A DNA stretch of 52,533 nt, taken from an uncultured Odoribacter sp. GTDB taxonomy: Bacteria; Bacteroidota; Bacteroidia; Bacteroidales; Marinifilaceae. The stretch's first letter is position 1, and each line of letters opens with the position of its first letter. Both the position numbers and the translations under genes were made by a program. This document shows positions 27,777 through 36,233 of this stretch, in pieces. Below the pieces are notes generated by a model. It ran no database searches, was not told the origin of the DNA, and saw nothing but the letters and a program-made list of their open reading frames with translations. The stretch is taken from positions 1 through 52,533 of the forward strand of contig CALUKF010000015.1 in assembly GCA_944321145.1 (NCBI GenBank), in the 5' to 3' direction.

Positions 27777-28181
27777 ATGGATGAGATTAGATTGATATCC
27801 CTTCCTAAGATACAGGATCGACGGGGAAATTTGTCGTTTGTGGAGGAGTGGCGACATGTGCCATTCGAGATAAAGCGGAGCTATTGGATTTATGACGTGC
27901 CGGGAGGGACGGAGCGGGGAGGACATGCTTACAAGGAGAATAGCGAGTTTATTGTCGCCTTGTCGGGGAGTTTCGACGTGGTGTTGCATGACGGAGAAAA
28001 GGAGTGGCGATACTCTTTGAATCGGTCGTATTATGGGTTGCTTGTGCCTAAACTGGTTTGGCGAAGAATGGAGAATTTCTCGACAAACTCGTTGGCGTTG
28101 GTACTTTCGTCCACGGCATACGATTCGGACGATTATATCTATGATTTTGATGATTTTAAGTTGATTACCCATGAAAAATAG
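27777..28181 (+). CDS. Sugar 3,4-ketoisomerase homologue with altered active-site motif (FdtA-like, copy 1)
   Basis: A 134-residue cupin of the FdtA/QdtA/WxcM C-terminal family, which converts dTDP-4-keto-6-deoxyglucose to the 3-keto sugar. Seen: KIQDRRGNLSFVEEW, VPFEIKRSYWIYDVPGG and GSFDVVLHDG. The conserved His-x-His after RGxHAHK reads H50-A51-Y52 here (RGGHAYKE), and the later VWHEMxxFS segment reads VWRRMENFS. The second histidine is therefore Tyr, and this copy may have changed specificity, be a partner subunit, or be inactive. It overlaps the 5' end of copy 2 by 11 bp. The preceding 50 bp after wbpI are non-coding. Confidence 0.85.
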   Translation: MDEIRLISLPKIQDRRGNLSFVEEWRHVPFEIKRSYWIYDVPGGTERGGHAYKENSEFIVALSGSFDVVLHDGEKEWRYSLNRSYYGLLVPKLVWRRMENFSTNSLALVLSSTAYDSDDYIYDFDDFKLITHEK

Positions 28182-28596
28182 CACGGTTTTCGATTGCACT
28201 TTGATCGAGATGGATAAGCACCATAGCGATGACAAGGGGAATCTCACGGTGGTGGAGAATGGCAAGACGGTGCCTTTTGAGGTGAGGCGCGCCTATTATT
28301 TGTATGATATTCCAGGAGGAGGTGCCCGGGGAGCGCACGCACACAAGGAACTCAAACAATTGATTATTGCCGCAAGTGGTAGTTTCGATGTGACGCTTGA
28401 TGATGGGAATGTGAGGAGGACGTTTACGCTAAACAGACCTTATCAGGGGTTGTTGGTAGTGCCAGGAATTTGGCGTGATTTGAATAACTTTTCTTCGGGG
28501 GCGGTTTGTTTGGTGCTGGCTTCGGAGGTTTATGACGAGGGGGACTATATTAGGGATTATGATGGTTTTATACGTTATAAATCGATAACTAAATAA
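28171..28596 (+). CDS. fdtA: dTDP-6-deoxy-hexose 3,4-ketoisomerase (FdtA-like, copy 2)
   Basis: A 141-residue cupin with the canonical RGAHAHKEL motif (His56 and His58), DKGNLTVVEN, PFEVRRAYYLYDIPGG and LASEVYDEGDYIRDYDGF. The family isomerises dTDP-4-keto-6-deoxyglucose to the 3-keto form for amination at C3. FdtA (galacto product) and QdtA (gluco product) cannot be separated with confidence by eye; the symbol is given for the FdtA/FdtB pairing with the aminotransferase at 29305. Copy 1 upstream is a diverged duplicate. Confidence 0.87.
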   Translation: MKNSTVFDCTLIEMDKHHSDDKGNLTVVENGKTVPFEVRRAYYLYDIPGGGARGAHAHKELKQLIIAASGSFDVTLDDGNVRRTFTLNRPYQGLLVVPGIWRDLNNFSSGAVCLVLASEVYDEGDYIRDYDGFIRYKSITK

Positions 28597-28619
28597 AATA
28601 TGAATTTAAAATCGGCAGC

Positions 28620-29303
28620 ATGAGAAAAAATAGCATACACCCGACAGCAATTATAGGAAAAGACGTGGAGTTAGGAGAAGGCAATACGATATTACCATAT
28701 ACGATTATTGAAGGCAAAGTTCGTATTGGAAATGGTAATGTGATTGGACCACATGTGATTGTCGGCTGTCCGGCTACGGACACAAAACATGTGGATTTGA
28801 AGTTTGACGATAGCGGCGTGATTATCGGAAATAATAATGTGATTCGGGAGTTTTCTTTAATAGAACAGCCTTGCTACGAGGAATATACGATAGTTGGAGA
28901 TGACGTTTTTATTATGCAAGGTGTTCATGTATCGCATGATGTGCATCTTAAAGATAAAGCGGTAATCACGAATACATCTGTGTTGGCTGGGATTGTGAAA
29001 GTGTTGGAGGGTGCGAATATCGCCATGGCTTGCACTGTGAATCAATATACTGTAGTTGGCCAATATTCCATTGTTGCCACGAATGCTGCCTGCATGAAAA
29101 ACGTGAAACCCTTTTCGCGGTATATTCCGGGAAAGCCGTTGTCAGTGAACAAATATGCTTTGCAAAAATATGGTTTTATGGGTTATTATGACGAGATAGA
29201 ACGATATGTATTGGAGAATGTGGAACCAAAGTCTGCGATTATTAAGGATATTATAAACGAATTTGACGGATGGGTAAATAAATACGGACATCAAACTTAT
29301 TGA
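28620..29303 (+). CDS. LpxA-like acyltransferase (left-handed beta-helix)
   Basis: A 227-residue hexapeptide-repeat protein whose order of features follows LpxA more than the small sugar acetyltransferases: [20 protein letters not shown] at the start, [17 protein letters not shown] in the middle, and a helical C-terminal tail after [17 protein letters not shown]. LpxA enzymes use 3-hydroxyacyl-ACP. Standing between the ketoisomerases and FdtB, it is in the place of FdtC, the N-acylase of dTDP-Fuc3N. With a carrier protein and FabG-like reductase in the same locus, transfer of a hydroxyacyl group is plausible. O- or N-acetylation with acetyl-CoA remains possible. Confidence 0.78.
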   Translation: MRKNSIHPTAIIGKDVELGEGNTILPYTIIEGKVRIGNGNVIGPHVIVGCPATDTKHVDLKFDDSGVIIGNNNVIREFSLIEQPCYEEYTIVGDDVFIMQGVHVSHDVHLKDKAVITNTSVLAGIVKVLEGANIAMACTVNQYTVVGQYSIVATNAACMKNVKPFSRYIPGKPLSVNKYALQKYGFMGYYDEIERYVLENVEPKSAIIKDIINEFDGWVNKYGHQTY

Positions 29304-29304
29304 C

Positions 29305-30405
29305 ATGATAAAATTTCTTGATTTGCAAAAGGTGACGGCGAAGTATTCGGAAGAGATACGTGAGGCCGTGCGTAGGGTGGTGGATTCCGGATGGTATCTG
29401 CAAGGGGAAGAGAATAAAAGGTTTGAAAGTGACTATGCGAAGTATATCGGCACCCGGCATGCAGTGGGCGTGGCGAATGGGTTGGACGCTTTGATATGGA
29501 TATTCCGAGCGTATGTGGAGTTGGGAGTGATGAAGCCGGGGGATGAGGTGATTGTTCCGGCGAACACGTACATTGCCTCGATACTGGCGATCACGGAGAA
29601 CGGGTTGAAACCGGTGCTTGTGGAGCCGAAGTTGGACACATATCAGATTGACGATTCGTTGATAGAGGAGGCGATAACGCCCCGAACGAAGGCGGTGTTG
29701 ATTGTGCATTTGTACGGACAGTGCGCTTATACGGACAAAATTGGAGAGTTATGCAAGAGGCATGGATTGAAACTGGTGGAGGACAATGCCCAAGCGCATG
29801 GTTGTGTTTACGAGGGGCGGAAGACAGGTTCGTTGGGAGATGCCGCCGGACACAGTTTTTATCCGGGAAAGAATTTGGGAGCGTTAGGGGATGCCGGAGC
29901 GGTGACAACGGACGATGAATTGTTGGCGGAGACGGTGCGGGCATTGGCGAATTACGGCTCAACGAAGAAATATGTGTTCAAGTATGCGGGACGGAATAGC
30001 CGTTTGGACGAGATACAGGCGGCAATATTGGACGTGAAATTGAGGCATCTTGACGAGGACGTGGAGTTAAGGAAGCTGGTTGCCAGATATTACATAGAAA
30101 ATATCAAGCATCCGGACATTGTACTGCCGAAGGTTGATAATTGGGAACGTCACGTGTTCCATATTTTTCCGGTGAGGAGCGGTCGGCGTGACGAGTTGCA
30201 GCGGTATTTGACAGAGAGGGGAGTGCAAACTATCATTCATTACCCAATACCGCCGCACAAGCAGGAGTGTTACAAGGAATGGAACGGGCTGTCGTTCCCG
30301 GTGACGGAGAGGATACATGCGGAGGAGTTAAGTTTGCCGATAAGTCCGGTGATGACGGAAGTGGAGGTCAAGGAAGTCGTGGAGATTATTAATGCTTGGG
30401 ATTGA
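29305..30405 (+). CDS. fdtB: dTDP-3-keto-6-deoxyhexose 3-aminotransferase (FdtB, DegT family)
   Basis: A PLP-dependent aminotransferase of 366 residues: [18 protein letters not shown] start, [50 protein letters not shown], and the PLP-lysine region [16 protein letters not shown]. The GWYLQGE and VANGLDAL blocks are typical of FdtB/QdtB. It makes dTDP-3-amino-3,6-dideoxyhexose. The start is one base after the previous stop, so the genes are tightly coupled. Confidence 0.9.
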   Translation: MIKFLDLQKVTAKYSEEIREAVRRVVDSGWYLQGEENKRFESDYAKYIGTRHAVGVANGLDALIWIFRAYVELGVMKPGDEVIVPANTYIASILAITENGLKPVLVEPKLDTYQIDDSLIEEAITPRTKAVLIVHLYGQCAYTDKIGELCKRHGLKLVEDNAQAHGCVYEGRKTGSLGDAAGHSFYPGKNLGALGDAGAVTTDDELLAETVRALANYGSTKKYVFKYAGRNSRLDEIQAAILDVKLRHLDEDVELRKLVARYYIENIKHPDIVLPKVDNWERHVFHIFPVRSGRRDELQRYLTERGVQTIIHYPIPPHKQECYKEWNGLSFPVTERIHAEELSLPISPVMTEVEVKEVVEIINAWD

Positions 30406-30412
30406 CACTTGT

Positions 30413-31657
30413 ATGAAAAAAGTAATTTGGTTGGTAAATAAGCATGCCGCACCCATAAAATACAATGCGACTAACATGCGAACATACAAGCTAGCGTATT
30501 ATTTTACCCAATTTGGGTATGAGGCATATGTTATTTCTTCAAGTTTTATACACAATAAGAATATAGATTTGCTGGATTCAAATGAGCAATATGCAATAAA
30601 GGAGTATGATGGAGTCAAATTTGTTCATGTTAAATCATTGCATTATAAATCTAATGGTTTAAAAAGGATTTTAAGCATTTCCCAATTTTCTAGGAGGTTG
30701 TTGAAATTGAGGCATGAATTGCCCAAGCCGAATGTTATTATTCATACATCAAATATTCCTTTTGACTATTGGATTTATACTTGTGCTCGAAAACTTGATG
30801 CCAAATATTTAATAGAAGTGGTGGATTTGTGGCCAGAATCTTTCGTTGCATTCGGATTGATTGGCAAGAAGAATCCATTGTTGTCATTAATGTATAAGGT
30901 CGAGAAGCTTTTGTATGCGCGAGCCGACAAGTTGATTTTTTCGATGGAAGGGGGAAGAGACTATATAATAGAAAAGAAATGGGATAAAGGGAATGGCGGT
31001 CCAATAGATTTATCTAAAGTGTATTATTTAAATAATGGTGTTGACGCTTTTGATTTTGAACAAAATAAGCGGCAATATAAATTGGAAGACGCAATCCTTG
31101 AAGATACAAAGTTGAAAAAGGTGGTGTATTTGGGTTCGATAAGGAAGGCAAATAATCTAAAATGGTTGATAGATGCCGCTTCTTATTTGAAAAGAGACAA
31201 GTCGGTGGTGTTCTTGATTTATGGAGATGGGGATGAAAGACCTGTTTTAGAATCTTATGCCAAAGATTTGGACAATGTGTTATTCAAAGAGAAATGGATA
31301 GAGCCCCAATATGTGCCATACGTTCTTTGTAGTAGTTATATTAATATTATAAATTATATGCCTAATGCAATAGAACGTTATGGTGGAAGTCAAAACAAAT
31401 TGTTTCAGGCATTGGCAAGTGGGCGTCCAGTTTGTAGCAATATAGGAATGGGCTATAGTATCATAAATAAGTATAAAGTTGGAATTGATAAAAGATTTGC
31501 AGATGCTCGGGAATATGCGCAAGCGATAAAGTCGCTGCTCTCATTGCCGCAAGAGGAGTATGATGCCATGTGTGAGCGTGCACGAGATGCAGCTAAAGAA
31601 TTCGATTTGAAGAATTTGGCCAAATTTTATAGTGAACATTTTATTAAAGACATATGA
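30413..31657 (+). CDS. Glycosyltransferase family 4 (second)
   Basis: A GT-B enzyme of 414 residues resembling WbuB-type GT4 proteins: KVIWLVNKHAAPIKYNATNMRTYKLAYYF at the N-terminus, LIEVVDLWPESFVAFG, YYLNNGVDAFDFE, KVVYLGSIRKANNLKWLIDAA, and GGSQNKLFQALASGRPVC in the donor site. The ATG at 30413 is chosen because MKKVIWLVN is the family start; an in-frame ATG at 30392 lies within fdtB. The AT-rich composition differs from fdtB upstream and the aminotransferase downstream. Confidence 0.88.
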   Translation: MKKVIWLVNKHAAPIKYNATNMRTYKLAYYFTQFGYEAYVISSSFIHNKNIDLLDSNEQYAIKEYDGVKFVHVKSLHYKSNGLKRILSISQFSRRLLKLRHELPKPNVIIHTSNIPFDYWIYTCARKLDAKYLIEVVDLWPESFVAFGLIGKKNPLLSLMYKVEKLLYARADKLIFSMEGGRDYIIEKKWDKGNGGPIDLSKVYYLNNGVDAFDFEQNKRQYKLEDAILEDTKLKKVVYLGSIRKANNLKWLIDAASYLKRDKSVVFLIYGDGDERPVLESYAKDLDNVLFKEKWIEPQYVPYVLCSSYINIINYMPNAIERYGGSQNKLFQALASGRPVCSNIGMGYSIINKYKVGIDKRFADAREYAQAIKSLLSLPQEEYDAMCERARDAAKEFDLKNLAKFYSEHFIKDI

Positions 31658-31660
31658 TTG

Positions 31661-32269
31661 ATGAGTGAGATTGTTGTTAGGGCAGCCCAAAGACAAGATG
31701 TAAAAGCAGTCGCACAACTTCATATAAAAGCCTTTGAAGATTTTTTCTTGTCAGGATTAGGAGGTAGTTTTCTAGCTGTATATTATAAGGCAGTCTTGAA
31801 ATCTTGTGATGGATTGTTATTTGTGGTTGAGAATAAAGGAAAAGTCATTGGCTTTTGTGCTGCTGCCAAAAGATCCAAAGGGTATAACAAACGCTTGGTG
31901 AAAGATAATTTGTTTTTATTCGGAATACAAGGGATTAAATTATCAGTAACAAAACCCAAAGCGGTCGTTCGTTTGTTGAAAAATTTTGAAAAGCACGACC
32001 TGACTCAAAAAGATGAGGGGGATTATGCGGAATTATATTCCATTGCGGTTGATCCTGAAGTGCAGGGGAGTGGAGTAGGAAAGCGATTGTTGCAATTATT
32101 AGAGTCTGAATTGAAAGAAAGTGGAATAAAAGAGTTGTCTCTGACAACGGATTGTTGTAATAATGACAACGTGATTGCTTTTTATAAGTCAGTCGGATAC
32201 AATGTTATGTATGAGTTTATGACTTATCCACATAGGAAAATGTATAGAATGATAAAAACGTTAAATTAA
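31661..32269 (+). CDS. GNAT N-acetyltransferase
   Basis: A 202-residue GNAT protein with VRAAQRQDVKAVAQLHIKAF at the start, the strand AELYSIAVDPEVQGSGVGKRLLQLLE carrying the acetyl-CoA motif QGSGVG, and NDNVIAFYKSVGYNV near the C-terminus. It lies just upstream of the WcfR/PglE-type aminotransferase and may acetylate the 4-amino group of its product, as PglD does in bacillosamine synthesis, although PglD itself is a beta-helix enzyme. If it does not, the sugar keeps a free amine. The gene is AT-rich. Confidence 0.8.
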   Translation: MSEIVVRAAQRQDVKAVAQLHIKAFEDFFLSGLGGSFLAVYYKAVLKSCDGLLFVVENKGKVIGFCAAAKRSKGYNKRLVKDNLFLFGIQGIKLSVTKPKAVVRLLKNFEKHDLTQKDEGDYAELYSIAVDPEVQGSGVGKRLLQLLESELKESGIKELSLTTDCCNNDNVIAFYKSVGYNVMYEFMTYPHRKMYRMIKTLN

Positions 32270-32276
32270 AAAGTTT

Positions 32277-33506
32277 ATGAAGATACCTTTTTCACCACCA
32301 CGAATAGACCAGAAAATTGTGGATGAAGTGGTGGATACGTTGAAGTCTGGTTGGATTACGACCGGTCCGAAGACCAAAGAATTTGAACGCCGCTTGACTG
32401 CTTATTGCGGGAATAAGGCGACATTGGCGGTAAATTCGAACACCATCGGTTTGGAAGTGGCGTTGCGTTGGTTTGGGGTGCAAGAGGGGGACGAGGTGAT
32501 TGTGCCGGCGTACACGTATTGTGCCACGGCGAACGTGGTTGTGCATTGCGGGGCAACGCCGGTGATGGTGGACGTGAATGCCGACGATTTTTGCATTTCC
32601 GTGGAGAATATCCGGAAAGCCATCACGCCGCGCACGAAGGCTGTGATGCCGGTGGATTTGGGCGGCATGCCCTGCGATTACGATGCCATTTTTGAGGTTG
32701 TCGAGTCTGAAGAGGCAAAGGCATTGTTTTCTCCGCGCACGGAAGAGCAAAGGATGCTGGGGCGGATGCTGGTCCTTTCGGACTCAGCCCATTCCATCGG
32801 TGCAGAGTATAAAGGACGGAAAGCCGGAAGCCTGGCAGACATTTCGGTATTTTCGTTTCATGCGGTGAAAAACTTGACGACGGCTGAAGGCGGCGCCATC
32901 ATGTTGAATCTGCCGGAACCGTTTGATAATGAAGATTTGTACCGTTACCTGTGCACTTTCACGCTGCACGGGCAGAACAAGGACGCGCTTGCCAAAACAA
33001 AGAAAGGGGCATGGCGTTATGATGTCGTGGTGTCCGGTTACAAGGGAAACATGACGGATATTCTGGCATCCATCGGATTGGTAGAACTTCAGCGTTACGA
33101 AAATGACACGCTGGTTTGCCGCAAGCATATTTTTGACCGTTATGCCGAGGCTTTCCGGCAGTATGATTGGGCAGAACTGCCCCTTTATGAGACAGCGGAA
33201 AGGAAGAGTTCCTATCATGTGTATTGCTTGCGGATCAAAGGTGCCAGCGAAGAGCAGCGCGATGAAATCATCCAACGGATTTTTGACCGGGACGTGGCGG
33301 TGAACGTGCATTACCAGCCTTTGCCCCTGCTGACCGCTTTTAAGAGCAAAGGCTACCGGATGGAGGATTACCCTGTGGCTTATGACAGTTATTGCCGGGA
33401 GATATCCTTGCCGGTATGGTATGGTTTGAATGACGGATTGGTGGATGAGGTGATCCGGGCGGTCGTGGATGCCGTTAATGAGGTTATGAACCCATCCAAG
33501 ACATAA
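32277..33506 (+). CDS. wcfR: UDP-4-keto-6-deoxy-HexNAc 4-aminotransferase (WcfR/PglE type)
   Basis: A DegT-family aminotransferase of 409 residues. The start MKIPFSPPRIDQKIVDEVVDTLKSGWITTGPKT is that of the WcfR/PglE/ArnB group which aminates C4. Also seen: EVIVPAYTYCATANVV, LSDSAHSIGAEYKG, and the PLP-lysine region FSFHAVKNLTTAEGGAI. Its substrate should come from the WbpM-type dehydratase at 34231. In Bacteroides fragilis PSA the WcfR and WcfS pair makes and attaches AADGal; here the same pair is adjacent. Stereochemistry at C4 (galacto or gluco) cannot be read from sequence. Confidence 0.86.
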   Translation: MKIPFSPPRIDQKIVDEVVDTLKSGWITTGPKTKEFERRLTAYCGNKATLAVNSNTIGLEVALRWFGVQEGDEVIVPAYTYCATANVVVHCGATPVMVDVNADDFCISVENIRKAITPRTKAVMPVDLGGMPCDYDAIFEVVESEEAKALFSPRTEEQRMLGRMLVLSDSAHSIGAEYKGRKAGSLADISVFSFHAVKNLTTAEGGAIMLNLPEPFDNEDLYRYLCTFTLHGQNKDALAKTKKGAWRYDVVVSGYKGNMTDILASIGLVELQRYENDTLVCRKHIFDRYAEAFRQYDWAELPLYETAERKSSYHVYCLRIKGASEEQRDEIIQRIFDRDVAVNVHYQPLPLLTAFKSKGYRMEDYPVAYDSYCREISLPVWYGLNDGLVDEVIRAVVDAVNEVMNPSKT

Positions 33507-33511
33507 AGATC

Positions 33512-34099
33512 ATGATTCGTTTTTTTGATTTTCTGTTTTCATTGTTCGGATTGATAGCCCTGAGTCCGGTGTTCCTGCTAATTTCCCTTTGCATCGTGTT
33601 GGATAGCCGTGGCGGGGTGTTCTACCGCCAGAGTCGTGTGGGGAAGGACGGCAAAGATTTTGAACTCTATAAGTTCCGTTCCATGCGGACAGGGGCAGAC
33701 AAGCGGGGGCTGATTACTGTGGGGGAAAAGGATTCCCGCATTACGTGGGCAGGATATTTCTTGCGCAAATACAAACTGGACGAGTTGCCGCAACTGATAA
33801 ATGTGCTGAAAGGCGAAATGAGCTTGGTGGGACCACGCCCGGAAGTGAGGAAATACGTGGACCTTTATACGCCGGAACAGCGAAAGGTGCTTTCCGTAGT
33901 GCCGGGCATTACGGATTATGCTTCCATCGAGTATGTGGATGAGAACCGGATATTGGGCGGTGCAGCAGATCCGGACAAGGTATATGTGGAGGAAATCCTG
34001 CCGGACAAAATACGCTATAACATGAAGTATATTGAAAATCGTTCTTTGAAAGAGTATTTCAAGATTATTTTCCTGACTTTTTATTCAATCCTAAGATGA
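33512..34099 (+). CDS. wcfS: Initiating phosphoglycosyltransferase (WcfS/PglC type, monotopic)
   Basis: The 195-residue length corresponds to the minimal catalytic form of the bacterial sugar transferase family (PglC, WcfS) without the extra TM domain of WcaJ/WbaP. Seen: an N-terminal hydrophobic re-entrant helix ([22 protein letters not shown]), [22 protein letters not shown], and [24 protein letters not shown] with the catalytic Asp-Glu pair. It transfers the first sugar phosphate to undecaprenyl phosphate. Its place next to the aminotransferase suggests that the diamino sugar initiates the repeat. Confidence 0.9.
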   Translation: MIRFFDFLFSLFGLIALSPVFLLISLCIVLDSRGGVFYRQSRVGKDGKDFELYKFRSMRTGADKRGLITVGEKDSRITWAGYFLRKYKLDELPQLINVLKGEMSLVGPRPEVRKYVDLYTPEQRKVLSVVPGITDYASIEYVDENRILGGAADPDKVYVEEILPDKIRYNMKYIENRSLKEYFKIIFLTFYSILR

Positions 34100-34116
34100 T
34101 ATAAGATGCCCCGGAA

Positions 34117-34187
34117 CTTGCCTTTCCGCGTTGCAACCCAACATACATTCATTCAAACAACGCGGGGGGCAAGGGGGCATATTTTTT
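34117..34187 (+). terminator. Strong hairpin between wcfS and the wbpM-like gene
   Basis: CTTGCC (34117-34122) and CCGCGTTG (34126-34133) pair with CAACGCGG (34158-34165) and GGCAAG (34168-34173). A run of six T follows at 34182-34187, eight bases after the stem, so termination is possible but not ideal. Most of the 131-bp gap before the next gene is this hairpin. Confidence 0.5.
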
Positions 34188-34230
34188 ATAAGAACGAGAA
34201 CAAAGGTATAGATAAAAAACAAAAACTGGT

Positions 34231-36150
34231 ATGAATGGAATTGACATGCGCGTATTGAAGCGCTTTTTCCCCTCGCGGCTTTTGCCGCGTTGGTTGGTCC
34301 TTTTTCTGGACTTGGGGCTGGTGGCAGTGTCCGTGTTGCTGTCCTACCTGTTCCGTTACGACTTTTCCCTGGACTTTTTGGCATCCCGGAGCTTGGGGCA
34401 TACGCTGCTTCTGGCATTGGCGGCGAACCTTGTCGCTTTTGCCGCCTTCCGCTCGTATGCGAACGTCATCCGCTTCTCGTCTTTTGTGGACATCATGCGG
34501 ATCTTCGTGACGCTGACGGCGGGCTACCTGCTGGTGCTGCTGGTGGCATCCTACGCCTTCCCTTCCTGGGGCTGGACAATCCCCTCGAAGACGGTGCTGC
34601 TGATGACCTACGTGATCAACTTCTCGCTGATGGCGCTCTCGCGCATCGGTATCAAGATGCTCTATGAGTCGCTGAACTTCGACCGCCGCCATTCGCAGCT
34701 GACGATGATTTACGGCGCAAAGAAAGTGGGCGGCAGCATCGCGAAGGCGTTGCGCGCAAACCCGCAGAACCGTTACCTGCTGTGCGGGTTCATTGCGGAC
34801 GAGGAAGACTTGGTGGGCAAACGGCTGATGGGGCTGAAGATTTATGCGAACGACGACAAACTGCCCGGAATCCTGGAGCGGAAGGGGGTAAAACGCATCA
34901 TCATCTCGCCCGCGAAGATGAAGGAGGTTCGGCAGACGGACTTCCTGGACAAGATGCTGTCGCAGGGCATCAAGGTGATGTACACGCCCCCGATGGACGA
35001 GTGGCAGAAAGATGCGGGGCTCCATGCGCAAATCCGCAAGATCCGGATTGAAGACCTGCTGGAACGCGAGCCCATCCAGATAGACCTCCACAAAATCGCC
35101 TCGCACATCGAGGGGAAACGGGTGCTGGTGACGGGCGCTGCCGGCTCCATCGGGAGCGAGATCATGCGGCAGGTGGCAGCCTTCAACCCTTATGCGATGA
35201 TCCTGGTAGACCAGGCGGAGACCCCGCTGCATGACGTGCGCCTGGAGCTGATGGACAAGTGGAAGGCAGTGGAGGCGCAGACTATCGTGGGGGACATCGC
35301 GAACGCCTCGCGGATGGAGGACATTTTCCGCCGCTACCGCCCGCAGTACATTTTCCATGCGGCGGCATACAAGCATGTGCCGATGATGGAGGATAATGTG
35401 TCAGAATCCATCCAGACGAACGTTGCGGGGACGAAAATCCTGGCAGACCTGGCGGTGAAATACGGGGCTGAGAAATTCGTGATGATCTCGACGGACAAGG
35501 CGGTGAACCCGACGAACGTGATGGGGTGCTCGAAGCGCATCTGCGAAATCTATGTGCAGTCGCTGGCGAAGAAACTCCAGCGCACGGGTGAGGCGCAGAC
35601 GCAATTTATCACGACGCGCTTCGGGAACGTGCTTGGTTCGAACGGTTCGGTGATCCCGCGTTTCCGTGAACAGATTGAACGCGGCGGTCCCGTGACGGTG
35701 ACCCACCCGGAAATCATCCGTTACTTCATGACCATCCCAGAGGCTTGCCGCCTGGTGCTGGAGGCAGGAAGCATGGGTCACGGGGGCGAGATTTTCATTT
35801 TCGACATGGGGAAGCCGGTGAAGATACTTGACCTGGCGAAGAAAATGATCAGCCTTTCGGGACATCCGGAAGTGAAAATCGAGTTCACGGGCTTGCGGCA
35901 CGGCGAGAAGCTGTACGAGGAACTGCTGAACGTGAAAGAACACACGCAGCCGACCTACCATGAGAAAATCATGATCGCTTCCATCCGTGAATACGACTAC
36001 GACGAGGTGAAGGGGCGGATTGAGGAATTGATAAAGACGAGCTACGGCTACGACGACATGGCGACTGTGGGGGCGATGAAGGCTTTGGTGCCGGAATTCA
36101 TCAGCAAGAACTCCTGCTTTGAGGCATTGGACAAGAAAGTGGAAGAATAG
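34231..36150 (+). CDS. UDP-HexNAc 4,6-dehydratase, membrane-anchored (WbpM/PglF/CapD type)
   Basis: A 639-residue protein. Four N-terminal TM helices (WLVLFLDLGLVAVSVLLSYL and following) precede a Rossmann-like CoA-binding-type region (MIYGAKKVGGSIAKAL) and the extended SDR catalytic domain: VTGAAGSIGSEI, HAAAYKHVPMMEDN, VMISTDKAVNPTNVMGCSK, and FTGLRHGEKLYEELL. Met replaces the usual catalytic Tyr (MGCSK), as in WbpM and PglF. It makes UDP-4-keto-6-deoxy-HexNAc for the aminotransferase at 32277. The gene is GC-rich compared with the middle of the locus. An ATG at 34246 is also possible. Confidence 0.93.
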   Translation: MNGIDMRVLKRFFPSRLLPRWLVLFLDLGLVAVSVLLSYLFRYDFSLDFLASRSLGHTLLLALAANLVAFAAFRSYANVIRFSSFVDIMRIFVTLTAGYLLVLLVASYAFPSWGWTIPSKTVLLMTYVINFSLMALSRIGIKMLYESLNFDRRHSQLTMIYGAKKVGGSIAKALRANPQNRYLLCGFIADEEDLVGKRLMGLKIYANDDKLPGILERKGVKRIIISPAKMKEVRQTDFLDKMLSQGIKVMYTPPMDEWQKDAGLHAQIRKIRIEDLLEREPIQIDLHKIASHIEGKRVLVTGAAGSIGSEIMRQVAAFNPYAMILVDQAETPLHDVRLELMDKWKAVEAQTIVGDIANASRMEDIFRRYRPQYIFHAAAYKHVPMMEDNVSESIQTNVAGTKILADLAVKYGAEKFVMISTDKAVNPTNVMGCSKRICEIYVQSLAKKLQRTGEAQTQFITTRFGNVLGSNGSVIPRFREQIERGGPVTVTHPEIIRYFMTIPEACRLVLEAGSMGHGGEIFIFDMGKPVKILDLAKKMISLSGHPEVKIEFTGLRHGEKLYEELLNVKEHTQPTYHEKIMIASIREYDYDEVKGRIEELIKTSYGYDDMATVGAMKALVPEFISKNSCFEALDKKVEE

Positions 36151-36178
36151 TCACGATAATCGACATTTGAAAACAAGG

Positions 36179-36205
36179 ACCTGCCCCTTCGGGGGCGGGT
36201 TTGTT
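36179..36205 (+). terminator. Intrinsic terminator at the end of the capsule locus
   Basis: ACCTGCCCC-TTCG-GGGGCGGGT (36179-36200, one G-U pair, stable tetraloop) is followed by TTGTT. It lies 28 bp after the wbpM-like stop and separates it from the convergent recG. Confidence 0.85.
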
Positions 36206-36233
36206 GTGTCCGGACGTGAGGTGTTTGAGTTGG

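Noticed and set aside
34186-35376. A 396-codon minus-strand frame opposite the wbpM-like gene.
   Set aside because: It is His/Arg/Gln-rich and mirrors the SDR domain coded on the + strand.
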